Assembly (NCBI RefSeq): GCF_000152745.1
Contig: NZ_CH672428.1
Span: forward strand, 13,718 to 77,717
Origin: Oceanicaulis sp. HTCC2633
GTDB lineage: Bacteria > Pseudomonadota > Alphaproteobacteria > Caulobacterales > Maricaulaceae
DNA: 64,000 nucleotides
Direction: 5' to 3'
Shown: piece after piece, positions 54,811 to 63,290 of the stretch
Numbering within the stretch: the stretch's first letter is position 1
How the letters are laid out: each line of letters starts with the position of its first letter
The notes under the pieces: model-generated
What the model was told of the DNA's origin: nothing
The model's database searches: none
Seen by the model: the letters and a program-made list of their open reading frames with translations, nothing else
Position numbers and translations under genes: made by a program

Positions 54811-55494
54811 ATGAATATTCTGATGGTCCTGACATCGCATGACGAACTCGGTGAAACCGGTGAGAAGACCGGTTTCTGGCTCGAGGAATTCGCGGCCCCC
54901 TATTACGCGTTCAAGGATGGCGGCGCGAAGCTGACCCTCGCCTCGCCCAAGGGCGGCCAGCCGCCGCTCGACCCCAAGAGCGATGACGAGAGCGCCCAGA
55001 CCGAGGACACCCGCCGGTTCAAGAGCGACGAGGACGCCCAGAAAGCCCTCGCCAACACCGTCAAGCTCGACACGGTCAATTCCGAAGACTTTGACGCCGT
55101 GTTCTATCCCGGCGGGCACGGTCCGCTTTGGGACCTGACCAATGACGAACATTCCGTGGCGCTGATCGAGTCCTTCTGGAAAGCCGACAAGCCCATCGGC
55201 GCTGTCTGTCACGCCCCGACCGTTTTGCTGAACGTCAAGGATGAGCATGGCCACGCGCTGGTGAAGGGCCGCAAGGTCACCGGCTTCACCAATTCCGAAG
55301 AAGAGGCCGTGGGTCTGACCCAGGTCGTGCCGCACCTGCTCGAGGACGCCCTGAAGGAGCTGGGCGGAGACTATCACAAAGGCGATGACTGGGCGCCCTT
55401 CGCCGTGTCCGACCACCGCCTGATCACCGGCCAGAACCCGGCCTCCTCCAAACCGGTCGCCGAAGCGCTGATGGCCCAGCTCAAGATCGGCTAG
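54811..55494 (+). CDS. DJ-1/PfpI type 1 glutamine amidotransferase-like protein (Hsp31-type)
   Basis: A 227-residue protein of the DJ-1/PfpI superfamily. The nucleophilic elbow is GAVCHAPTVLL (Cys133), with DAVFYPGGHGPLWDL upstream and SHDELGETGEKTGFWLEE at the N-terminus, typical of the Hsp31/HchA subfamily that acts as glyoxalase/deglycase or chaperone. AAAGGAG precedes the ATG. A strong hairpin terminator follows. Confidence 0.9.
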   Translation: MNILMVLTSHDELGETGEKTGFWLEEFAAPYYAFKDGGAKLTLASPKGGQPPLDPKSDDESAQTEDTRRFKSDEDAQKALANTVKLDTVNSEDFDAVFYPGGHGPLWDLTNDEHSVALIESFWKADKPIGAVCHAPTVLLNVKDEHGHALVKGRKVTGFTNSEEEAVGLTQVVPHLLEDALKELGGDYHKGDDWAPFAVSDHRLITGQNPASSKPVAEALMAQLKIG

Positions 55495-55505
55495 GCCTTC
55501 CAGTG

Positions 55506-55537
55506 AAAGCCCTGGGTCGCCGCCCGGGGCTTTTTTT
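55506..55537 (+). terminator. Rho-independent terminator of the DJ-1/PfpI gene
   Basis: Stem AAAGCCCTGGG (55506-55516) and CCCGGGGCTTT (55523-55533) with one T-G wobble and loop TCGCCG, then a run of seven T (55531-55537). Located 12 bases after the stop. Confidence 0.85.
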
Positions 55538-55602
55538 GAGGTCTCGTTAAATCCCCTCAGGCGATACTGAGCGCCGCCCGGCACTGACCCATGGGGGAAA
55601 TG

Positions 55603-56106
55603 ATGCGCGCCCTGACCCTGGCGTTCCTGTTCGTACTCACCGCCTGTCAGGACGCCTCTGCTCCGCCCCCGCCGCCGGACAATCCCGCCCCCAACCACCA
55701 GATCGCTCGTCGCGCCTATATGGCGGCGCTCCAGTTCGACGGACATGACAATCTGGCCAGTGAGACCCGCGCCGAGCGCATGTCCGCCTTCCGCTATCAG
55801 CTGGAGGTGCAGGAGGCGCGCCGCGAACGCACCCGGGAGGACACGCTGGTGGCGCTGGAGGCCCTGCGCCGGGTCGATGTGGAGAACTGCGGCTGGCGAC
55901 GGCTGACCCGTGAGGACCTGCCCGACTGGGCGCGGGACCGGGTGCAGACCTTGCCGGAGGCGGCCTATGAGTGCGCCTTCACCCTCTATTTCCAGCGCTC
56001 GGGCCCGCCGCCCGGCCCACGCATGAACGAGACGGCCACCGGCCTCTTCTTCATGCGCGACGGCGAGTGGATGTATATGGGCCGCATGCCCAATCCGTAT
56101 AACTGA
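55603..56106 (+). CDS. Lipoprotein of unknown function
   Basis: A 167-residue protein with signal peptide and lipobox LTAC near residue 15 (ALTLAFLFVLTACQDAS) followed by a Pro-rich segment. The remainder is charged with an FTLYFQRSG and GEWMYMGRMPNPYN C-terminus. Of two adjacent ATGs, 55603 has better spacing from GGGGGA. Not recognised; a paired hairpin terminator follows. Confidence 0.7.
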   Translation: MRALTLAFLFVLTACQDASAPPPPPDNPAPNHQIARRAYMAALQFDGHDNLASETRAERMSAFRYQLEVQEARRERTREDTLVALEALRRVDVENCGWRRLTREDLPDWARDRVQTLPEAAYECAFTLYFQRSGPPPGPRMNETATGLFFMRDGEWMYMGRMPNPYN

Positions 56107-56110
56107 CGCA

Positions 56111-56139
56111 AAACGGGCGGCCCGATGGGCCGCCCGTTT
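56111..56139. terminator. Bidirectional terminator, 13-bp hairpin
   Basis: AAACGGGCGGCCC (56111-56123), loop GAT, GGGCCGCCCGTTT (56127-56139). Perfect 13-bp stem between the convergent lipoprotein gene and slyX. Its A/T ends let it work on both strands. Confidence 0.8.
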
Positions 56140-56163
56140 CTGTCAGGATCGAGAGAGTGCGCT

Positions 56164-56364
56164 TCAATAGTGCGGCGGCTTTTCATTGCCCGGCGCAGGC
56201 AGGCCCGCCTCCAGCTCCGCAATGCGGTTGTCGGAAGCAGAAAGCCGCGCCTTCAGCGCCTCGATCTCCTTGGTCTGACGGGTCAGAACCTCAGAGAGGT
56301 CATCGAGCATCTGCTGCTGCTCGGCGACATGGATTTCAAGACGGTCGAGTCTGTCATTGCTCAT
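56164..56364 (-). CDS. slyX: SlyX family protein
   Basis: A 66-residue coiled-coil protein, MSNDRLDRLEIHVAEQQQML then IEALKARLSASDNRIAELEAG, ending GNEKPPHY. PPHY at the C-terminus is the SlyX hallmark. Function unknown; SlyX is usually linked to FkpA-type loci. The ATG at 56364 overlaps the cupin gene stop by one base (TGATG). Confidence 0.9.
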   Translation of the reverse strand: MSNDRLDRLEIHVAEQQQMLDDLSEVLTRQTKEIEALKARLSASDNRIAELEAGLPAPGNEKPPHY

Positions 56365-56678
56365 CACACACTCCCTGGTCTTTCAATAACAAGCACGCGC
56401 GTTTCGCCCTGCGGATGGGCGACATGGGCGTCACCGGATTCGGCGTGGAAGACATCGCCTTCTTCCATCGACAGGACCGAAACCTCACCGGCGGCGTTCT
56501 TGACGTGCATATCAAGTTTGCCCTTCAGAAGAACAAACACTTCCGGTCCGTCATTGACGTGCCATTTGTACGGCTGATCTGTCCAGTGCATCCGAACGGT
56601 CGCCGCCTCAAAGCGCTCCACGTCGAGAGCGTCCCAGGCACGCTCGCCAGTATAGCTTTCTGGCTTGATCAGTCGCAT
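56364..56678 (-). CDS. Small cupin domain protein
   Basis: A 104-residue single-cupin protein with DGPEVFVLLKGKLDMHVKN and MEEGDVFHAESGDAHVAHP, giving the two cupin motifs with metal-ligand His residues. ATG 56678 follows GGAG at good spacing; a longer start at 56717 would overlap guaA by 14 bases. Function is not recognisable. It lies between guaA and slyX on the same strand. Confidence 0.8.
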   Translation of the reverse strand: MRLIKPESYTGERAWDALDVERFEAATVRMHWTDQPYKWHVNDGPEVFVLLKGKLDMHVKNAAGEVSVLSMEEGDVFHAESGDAHVAHPQGETRVLVIERPGSV

Positions 56679-56703
56679 TGGCGGCTCCGGACGCTCTGTG
56701 GGC

Positions 56704-58272
56704 TTATTCCCACTCAATGGTTCCCGGCGGTTTGGAGGTGACGTCGTAGACGACCCGGTTCACGCCACGCACTTCGTTGATGATGCGGGTGGCGACGCGG
56801 CCCAGGAAGTCATGATCGAACGGGAAATAATCCGCCGTCATGCCATCGGTGGAGGTCACCGCCCGGAGGGCCAGCACATTGTCATAGGTGCGGGCATCGC
56901 CCATCACGCCGACCGTCTGGACCGGCAACAGCACGGCGAACGCCTGCCAGATGCTGTCGTAAAGCCCCGCCTTGCGGATCTCCTCGATATAGATCGAATC
57001 CGCCTTGCGCAGGATGTCGGCCTTGTCCTTGGTGACCTCGCCCGGAATACGGATGGCGAGGCCCGGCCCCGGGAAGGGGTGACGACCGATGAAGCTTTCG
57101 GGCAGGCCCAGCTCGCGCCCCAGCGCGCGGACCTCGTCCTTGAACAGTTCGCGCAGCGGTTCGACGAGCTTCATGTTCATGCGCTCTGGCAGACCGCCCA
57201 CATTGTGGTGCGACTTGATGGTGACCGACGGGCCGCCGTCAAAGCTGACGCTTTCGATCACATCCGGATAAAGCGTGCCTTGCGCGAGGAAATCCGCGCC
57301 GCCCACGCCCTTGGCCTTGTCTTCAAAGACGTCGATGAAGAGCTTGCCGATGGTCTTGCGCTTCTTTTCCGGATCGCTTTCGCCCGCCAGCGCCGAGAGG
57401 AAGCGCTCTTCCTCGTCCGCAGCCACGAGCGGGATGTTGTAGTGCTCGCGGAACAGGGTCACGACCTGATCGGCCTCGCCCGAGCGCATCAGACCGGTAT
57501 CCACGAACACGCAGGTGAGCTGGTCGCCAATGGCTTCGTGGATCAGGACGGCAGCGACCGAGCTGTCCACGCCGCCCGACAGACCACAGATCACCCGGCC
57601 CGAGCCGACCTGTTCGCGGATCTTGGCGATGGCCTCTTCCTTGAAGGCGGCCATTGTCCAGTCGCCCTTCATGCCCGCAATCTTGTGGGTGAAGTTGCGC
57701 AGGATCAGCGCGCCGCGCGGCGTGTTCACCACTTCGGGGTGGAACTGCACGCCGTAAAAGCGACGCCCCTCATCCGCAATGGCGGCGAAGGGCGCATGGG
57801 TTGTGGCGGCGATGGGATGGAAGCCCTGCGGGATCGCGTTCACACGGTCGCCATGGCTCATCCACACGCGTTCGAGATGGCCCACCTCGCCAATGCCGTC
57901 AAACAGGGGGCTGTCCGCGACGATCTCGATATCGGCGCGGCCGAACTCGCGTTCCTCCGCCGCTTCCACGCTGCCGCCCAGCTGGGCGCACATGGTCTGC
58001 TCGCCATAGCAGATGCCCAGCACCGGCAGGCCGCGCTCGAACACGCTCTGGGTCGCGCGCGGGGTGCCTTCGCCATGGACGGAATTGGGACCGCCAGACA
58101 GGATGATCGCCTTGGGCGCAAAGGCGTCCAGGAAGGCGTCGTCCACGCGGTTGAAGGGGTGAACCTCGCAATAGACGCCACTTTCGCGGAGTCGGCGAGC
58201 AATCAGCTGGGTGACCTGACTGCCAAAGTCGATCACCAGCGCTTTTTCATGGTGGGCCTGAATCTCGGTCAT
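56704..58272 (-). CDS. guaA: GMP synthase (glutamine-hydrolysing)
   Basis: Converts XMP to GMP. The 522-residue protein (start 58272, [20 protein letters not shown]) has the class I amidotransferase Cys in [11 protein letters not shown], the ATP-PPase loop [12 protein letters not shown] and the C-terminal dimerisation domain ([27 protein letters not shown] in two pieces). Normal length. It ends 26 bases before the cupin start. Confidence 0.97.
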   Translation of the reverse strand: MTEIQAHHEKALVIDFGSQVTQLIARRLRESGVYCEVHPFNRVDDAFLDAFAPKAIILSGGPNSVHGEGTPRATQSVFERGLPVLGICYGEQTMCAQLGGSVEAAEEREFGRADIEIVADSPLFDGIGEVGHLERVWMSHGDRVNAIPQGFHPIAATTHAPFAAIADEGRRFYGVQFHPEVVNTPRGALILRNFTHKIAGMKGDWTMAAFKEEAIAKIREQVGSGRVICGLSGGVDSSVAAVLIHEAIGDQLTCVFVDTGLMRSGEADQVVTLFREHYNIPLVAADEEERFLSALAGESDPEKKRKTIGKLFIDVFEDKAKGVGGADFLAQGTLYPDVIESVSFDGGPSVTIKSHHNVGGLPERMNMKLVEPLRELFKDEVRALGRELGLPESFIGRHPFPGPGLAIRIPGEVTKDKADILRKADSIYIEEIRKAGLYDSIWQAFAVLLPVQTVGVMGDARTYDNVLALRAVTSTDGMTADYFPFDHDFLGRVATRIINEVRGVNRVVYDVTSKPPGTIEWE

Positions 58273-58382
58273 GGCTGCGCATAGCGCAGACCGCGCCGTT
58301 TCGCCAGAGGGGATAAGCACGCGAGCGCGACATGTTTGCGCGCGCGGTTTTCCTGAGCCCGCAGGAGCGCTATGTTGGCGCC

Positions 58383-58778
58383 ATGACTCGACGCTTCGAC
58401 ACGCCCCTGCCCCAGATCCTGACCGCGATGATCTTCATCGCGTGCTGGACAATGCAGGTGTGTGCGCAGCCAATGACGCCCGCTGCGGCGGATCATGCCG
58501 ATGCTCATGCGCATCATCAGACGAGCGCCCACGCCCATCACGGCGCTCCGAGCCAGCAAGCCGATCCCGAGTGCGAGGAGAACGCCCTGTGCGGAGCGCC
58601 GCTGGTGCTCAATGACGCGCCCCAGTTCGATCTGCCGGTCATCCTGCCCGAAGCGCCGAAGCCTGACCTCAAGGCGCTACGTCTGGTGGCGACAAAGGCT
58701 CCGGTCTTTGATCCGAACCGGCCACGACCGCCGCCCTGGCCGACCCCGGTCCAGCTCTTCACCGTTCAGCTCAACTAG
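58383..58778 (+). CDS. Small secreted His-rich protein upstream of copA
   Basis: A 131-residue exported protein (signal stretch [18 protein letters not shown]) with a His-rich segment [16 protein letters not shown] and a Cys pair ([10 protein letters not shown]), then Pro-rich C-terminus. His and Cys residues suit copper binding, and the position directly before copA-copB suggests a role in copper handling. It resembles short DUF2946-type proteins near copper genes, but I could not confirm a family. ATG 58383 is preferred over 58332. Confidence 0.7.
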   Translation: MTRRFDTPLPQILTAMIFIACWTMQVCAQPMTPAAADHADAHAHHQTSAHAHHGAPSQQADPECEENALCGAPLVLNDAPQFDLPVILPEAPKPDLKALRLVATKAPVFDPNRPRPPPWPTPVQLFTVQLN

Positions 58779-58851
58779 GCCCGGACAGGCGCCCCGCCCC
58801 CCTTGGCGGACAATGAACCCTGTCTGTTTGATGAGCTGAACGAGCTGACTG

Positions 58852-60840
58852 ATGATTACGAGACGATCCTGGCTGACCGGCGCCGGCGCGCTGACAGCCG
58901 CAAGCCTGACGCCCGGCTGGGCGCAGGCCAGCCGCGCGCTGACCCAGCGCGCCCCCGACGCCCTGACCGGTACGGTCTTCAATCTGGATATCGCCCGCAC
59001 GCCCTTCCGCGTGGATGGCCGCCGCGATGAAGCGATCACGGTCAATGGCGGCGTGCCCGCCCCGCTCTTGCGCTGGCGCGAAGGCGATGAGGTGACGCTC
59101 AATGTCACCAACCATCTCGATGTGGACAGCTCCATTCACTGGCACGGCATTCTCTTGCCGTTTCAGATGGATGGCGTTCCGGGCGTGAGCTTTCCCGGCA
59201 TCCGCCCCGGCGAGACCTTCACCTATCGCTTCCGCCTGCGTCAGTCGGGCACCTATTGGTATCACAGCCATTCCGGGCTGCAGGAACAGGAAGGGCTGTA
59301 TGGTCCGATCATCGTCGATCCGGCCCATCATGATCCGGTCGGCTATGACCGCGAGCACGTGCTGGTGCTGAGCGACTGGACCTTCCTGTCGCCCGAGGCG
59401 CTGTTCAACCGGCTCAAGACCAATCCCGAAAGCCTGAACTATAATCACCGCACGCTGGGCGATCTGGTCCGCGACATGAGCGAGGATGGCGTGCGCGCCG
59501 CCCTGTCTGATCGCGCCATGTGGGGCCAGATGCGCATGAAGCCCACCGACATCTCCGATGTGGGCGGGGAGACCTATACCTATCTCGTCAACGGCAAGGG
59601 ACCGGACAGCAACTGGACGGGCCTGTTCGAGCCGGGCGAGCGGGTGCGCCTGCGCATCATCAACGCCTCGGCCATGACGATCTTCAATCTGCGCATCCCG
59701 GGCCTCGCGATGAGCGTCGTGCAGGCGGATGGCCAGAATGTCCAGCCCGTCGAAACCGACGAGCTGCAGATCGGCGTGGCGGAAACCTATGACGTGGTGG
59801 TCACCCCGCGCGAGGACCGCGCCTTCACGATCATGGCTGAAAGCATTGAGCGACTGGGCTACGCCCGCGCCACTCTGGCCCCGCGCGAAGGCATGACGGC
59901 TGAGGTTCCCGAGCTGCGTCCCTCCCCGCTTCTGACCATGCGCGACATGGGCATGGATCACGGGTCGATGGGGCATGGTTCAATGAGCGGAGACGGCATG
60001 GACCACAGCGCCATGGGTCATGACGGCATGAACCACGGGTCTATGGATCACGGCCAGATGGATCATTCCGCGCATTCCGGTCATTCCGCCATGGCGATGG
60101 AGGACAGCGCGCCTGTCACCCACAACCATACTGAGGGGCCGGGCGTCGCCAATCTCAACATGGCGCCGATCAGTCGCCTCGATGAGCCGGGGATCGGGCT
60201 GGAAGATGTGGACCATCGCGTCCTCACCTATTCCCAGCTGCGCAGCCTGGACACCAATCCCGACCTCCGCGCGCCGGGGCGTGAGATGCAGATCCATCTC
60301 ACCTCCAATATGGAGCGCTATATGTGGTCGTTTGACGGCGTGCGCTTCACCGAGATCGACGCGCCTATCATTTTCCATGAAGGCGAGCGCCTGCGGGTCT
60401 CTCTGGTGAACGACACCATGATGCCCCACCCGATCCACCTTCACGGCATGTTCTTCGAGCTGGTCAACGGTGGCGGCGATCACAAACCGCGCAAGCACAC
60501 CGTGATCGTCAAACCGGGCGAGCGTCTGGCCTTTGACGTCACGGCAGACGAGCCGGGCGATTGGGCCTTCCACTGTCACCTGCTCTATCACATGCATGCT
60601 GGCATGATGCAGGTCGTCTCGGTGCGGCCCGGCCCGATGGATCCCTCAAGCCATCAGGATCATTCCGCCCATCAGAGCCATTCCGGGCATCACCAGAGGG
60701 AAGCCGCGCCGATGGATCATTCCAGCCATTCCGGACATGGCGGCGGTCATCAGGGCCATCACGCCCCCGCGTCAGAGCCTGAACCGGCGCCCGCGCACCA
60801 TAACCACCACTCCGGTCACCATGGCGGAGGCGCCCAATGA
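58852..60840 (+). CDS. copA: Copper resistance multicopper oxidase CopA
   Basis: A 662-residue Tat-exported multicopper oxidase (PcoA/CopA type). The twin-arginine signal is ITRRSWLTGAGAL. Copper sites are IHWHG (from residue ~95), YWYHSHSG (~136), HPIHLHG (~525) and HCHLLYHMHAGMM (~573). A Met/His-rich insert (about residues 363-430; repeats such as MDHGSMGHGSM) matches CopA. Unusually, an additional ~60-residue His/Ser/Gly-rich tail closes the protein. It oxidises or sequesters periplasmic copper. It overlaps copB by four bases. Confidence 0.95.
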   Translation: MITRRSWLTGAGALTAASLTPGWAQASRALTQRAPDALTGTVFNLDIARTPFRVDGRRDEAITVNGGVPAPLLRWREGDEVTLNVTNHLDVDSSIHWHGILLPFQMDGVPGVSFPGIRPGETFTYRFRLRQSGTYWYHSHSGLQEQEGLYGPIIVDPAHHDPVGYDREHVLVLSDWTFLSPEALFNRLKTNPESLNYNHRTLGDLVRDMSEDGVRAALSDRAMWGQMRMKPTDISDVGGETYTYLVNGKGPDSNWTGLFEPGERVRLRIINASAMTIFNLRIPGLAMSVVQADGQNVQPVETDELQIGVAETYDVVVTPREDRAFTIMAESIERLGYARATLAPREGMTAEVPELRPSPLLTMRDMGMDHGSMGHGSMSGDGMDHSAMGHDGMNHGSMDHGQMDHSAHSGHSAMAMEDSAPVTHNHTEGPGVANLNMAPISRLDEPGIGLEDVDHRVLTYSQLRSLDTNPDLRAPGREMQIHLTSNMERYMWSFDGVRFTEIDAPIIFHEGERLRVSLVNDTMMPHPIHLHGMFFELVNGGGDHKPRKHTVIVKPGERLAFDVTADEPGDWAFHCHLLYHMHAGMMQVVSVRPGPMDPSSHQDHSAHQSHSGHHQREAAPMDHSSHSGHGGGHQGHHAPASEPEPAPAHHNHHSGHHGGGAQ

Positions 60841-61634
60841 TCCGCTCATTCCTTCTGGGCGCAGCCTGCGCTCTTATCGCCGCCCCGGTCTTCGCTCAGT
60901 CTCACGACAGCGGCCATGACGAACCGCTCTGGAACGCCGCGGACCGGTATTTCGACGCCGATGTGATGGCGCAGGCGCGTCATGACGTGCTGCATCATTC
61001 GGGCGCCACGAAGCATTCCATGCTGATGCTAGATCGCTTTGAATGGCAGGACGCGGATGGCGAGACCAGCCTGAAATGGGAGGGCGGCGTCTGGACCGGC
61101 GGCGACATCAATCGCCTCGTCATGAACGTCAAGGGCGCGTATCTGCCTGACGAGGACAGCTTTGACGGCGGCGAGGTGGAGCTTCTCTACAGCCGCGCTG
61201 CGACCCGCTATTTCAACGTCCAGACCGGCCTGCGCCATGAGTTCGGCCCGGACGAAACCCAGGGCGTGATCGGGATCGAGGGGCTTGCCCCCTACTGGTT
61301 CGAGGTGAACGCCCACGCCTATCTGGGCGGAGAGGCGGGCGCCGCCATCGAGGCGGAATTGGAGTACGAAATCCTCTTCACCCAGCGCCTGATCCTGCAG
61401 CCGGTCGTCGAGACACGCTTTGCCTTCGGTGACGCGCCAACACTCGATCAGGGCACGGGATTTACCGATGTCGAGGCGGGGCTACGCCTGCGCTATGAAA
61501 TCCGCCGCCAGTTCGCCCCTTATGTGGGCGTCAGCTGGGAGCGCAAGCTGGGCGAAACCGCCAGCCTCGCCCGCTCCATGGGCGATGAGGTGGAGGAAAC
61601 CGCCCTCCTCGCTGGCGTGCGGATCTGGTTCTAA
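60837..61634 (+). CDS. copB: Copper resistance outer-membrane protein CopB
   Basis: A 265-residue CopB/PcoB outer-membrane protein: signal peptide (ends near PVFAQ), then WEGGVWTGGDINRLVMN and ETRFAFGDAPTLDQGTGFTDVE-like barrel strands, ending IWF. It lacks the N-terminal Met/His-rich region seen in classical CopB, and so is shorter. Coupled to copA by ATGA overlap. Confidence 0.93.
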   Translation: MIRSFLLGAACALIAAPVFAQSHDSGHDEPLWNAADRYFDADVMAQARHDVLHHSGATKHSMLMLDRFEWQDADGETSLKWEGGVWTGGDINRLVMNVKGAYLPDEDSFDGGEVELLYSRAATRYFNVQTGLRHEFGPDETQGVIGIEGLAPYWFEVNAHAYLGGEAGAAIEAELEYEILFTQRLILQPVVETRFAFGDAPTLDQGTGFTDVEAGLRLRYEIRRQFAPYVGVSWERKLGETASLARSMGDEVEETALLAGVRIWF

Positions 61635-61637
61635 CGC

Positions 61638-61666
61638 AAAAGGCCCCGGCAGCGCCGGGGCCTTTT
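61638..61666. terminator. Bidirectional terminator between copB and rsmB
   Basis: AAAAGGCCCCGGC (61638-61650), loop AGC, GCCGGGGCCTTTT (61654-61666). Perfect 13-bp stem in the gap between the convergent copB and rsmB genes, with T-run on either strand. Confidence 0.85.
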
Positions 61667-61685
61667 CATGTCGTGAGGCCTGAGC

Positions 61686-63002
61686 CTACTTCGCCCGCTC
61701 CATCACGCAGACATAAAAGCCGTCCGTGCCGGTGCGGTGCGGGGTGAGCTGGATCGCGCCGAAGCGGCCCTCGAGGACTTTGAGGCGCTCTTGCGCGCCT
61801 TCGGCGAGGCGACCGGACTGGGCTATGGCGTCGCTCGCGGGCACGGGCGTGAATTTGGGGTGCGCCTCAAGGAAGGCCGCGACGCGGTCTTCGTTCTCTT
61901 CGGGCAGGACCGAGCAGGTCACATAGACAAGCCGCCCGCCCGGTTTGACGAAGCGCCAGGCCTTGGACAGAACCTCGTCCTGTTCGGACTGACGGCGTTT
62001 GAACGCCTCTTCCTTGAGACGCCATTTGCTGTCGGGACGGCGCCGCCAGGTGCCCGAACCCGAGCACGGCGCATCCATGAACACGCAATCAAGCTTGCCT
62101 TCGAGATCGCCCAGCGTTTCCGCTTCCTTGCCGTCGCGCACCTGTACATTGCGCGCGCCCGAGCGTTGCAGACGCGGCCAGATCGCGCGCAGGCGGCGTC
62201 CGTCATAATCCCAGGCGTAGAGCTGGCCGGTGTTTTCCATCAGCGCCGAAAGAGCCAAAGTCTTGCCGCCCGCGCCGGCGCAATAGTCAAGCACCTGCGC
62301 GCCCTTGATATCGCCCGCCGCCAGCGCGGCGAGTTGGGAGCCGATATCCTGCACCTCGACCCAGCCCTTGCCGAAAGCGGGGATGCTTTCCGCCCCCGGC
62401 GCCTTGGCGCGCGGATCGGTTTCGGGGATGCGCAAGCCATCAAGCGTCAGGTCCGAGACTTCAATGGTTTTGATCTTGGAGGACACCGCGCCGAAGGCCT
62501 TGTCCGGCTCGGCTTTCAGACGGTTGACCCTGAGATCCACCGGCGCCCGACCCGCCATGGCCTGACCTTCGGCGGCGGCATCCGCGCCATAGGCGCGCTC
62601 AAAACTCGGCCCCAGCCATTCAGGCACATCGGCGAGGATGTGAAGCGGCGTATCCTCAGGCGCGCCGTTTGACAGGCCCGCAATCTCGGCCTCGGTCAGC
62701 GGATCGGGCGCATGCTCATCGCCCTCAAAAGTCGCAGAGATGGCAGTTGCATCCATGCCCCAGGCATAGCTGAGCGCGCCCAGCACCAGCGCGCGCGGCG
62801 TATCCTCGCCCATCACATGGCGCAGAAAGCCCCGGCGGCGCAGCGCGTCCAGCACCAGGCCCGACATCCAGGCGCGATCGCCCGACCCCGCAAAGCGGTG
62901 CGCCTTGCCCCAGTCACGCAGGGCGTCCTTCACCGGCTGGTGCCGGTTCATGACCGCGTCGAGCACTTCAATGGCGCCGGCGATCCGTCCTGCGTCACGC
63001 AT
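61686..63002 (-). CDS. rsmB: RsmB/RsmF-type rRNA (cytosine-C5)-methyltransferase
   Basis: A 438-residue methyltransferase acting on a cytosine in rRNA (C967 in E. coli RsmB). The catalytic cysteines lie in DAPCSGSGTWRRRPD (motif IV) and YVTCSVLPEENEDRV (motif VI), and AdoMet motif I is VLDYCAGAGGKTLALSAL. The N-terminal ~150 residues form the RNA-binding/NusB-like part. ATG 63002 (MRDAGRIAGAIEVLDAVM) is chosen; further upstream the frame is not RsmB-like. Confidence 0.9.
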   Translation of the reverse strand: MRDAGRIAGAIEVLDAVMNRHQPVKDALRDWGKAHRFAGSGDRAWMSGLVLDALRRRGFLRHVMGEDTPRALVLGALSYAWGMDATAISATFEGDEHAPDPLTEAEIAGLSNGAPEDTPLHILADVPEWLGPSFERAYGADAAAEGQAMAGRAPVDLRVNRLKAEPDKAFGAVSSKIKTIEVSDLTLDGLRIPETDPRAKAPGAESIPAFGKGWVEVQDIGSQLAALAAGDIKGAQVLDYCAGAGGKTLALSALMENTGQLYAWDYDGRRLRAIWPRLQRSGARNVQVRDGKEAETLGDLEGKLDCVFMDAPCSGSGTWRRRPDSKWRLKEEAFKRRQSEQDEVLSKAWRFVKPGGRLVYVTCSVLPEENEDRVAAFLEAHPKFTPVPASDAIAQSGRLAEGAQERLKVLEGRFGAIQLTPHRTGTDGFYVCVMERAK

Positions 63003-63290
63003 AGGGTAGTCTCTCTTTTCTTTGGCCCTGCGGGCCGTTGTCAGTTCGGCCTCGTCGGCCGGCGCGCGGTCGCGCTTGCGGAGCAAAGCTCCGGGGGAGC
63101 GCCCTGATACACAGGCGCGGCGCAAGTTTCACGCGCTTCCCTCATCACGTCAAAAGCCCGACGGCAAGGCCCGGCACGATCCCAAGGGAAGCTTTAACGC
63201 TGAACCTGTTCAAATTCAGACCTGAAAGACACATAATCGAGCGTGCCCGCCCCTCCCCCTGGCGAACGCGCTCAGGACGGAGACGAGACA
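63003..63290. promoter_or_regulatory. Divergent intergenic region upstream of rsmB and the ICL/PEPM gene
   Basis: 288 bases with no credible gene. A short hairpin CGGAGC-AAA-GCTCCG sits at 63079-63093. The right half (63190-63290) is less GC-rich and probably holds the promoter of the plus-strand isocitrate lyase/PEP mutase gene. No operator was recognised. Confidence 0.4.
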
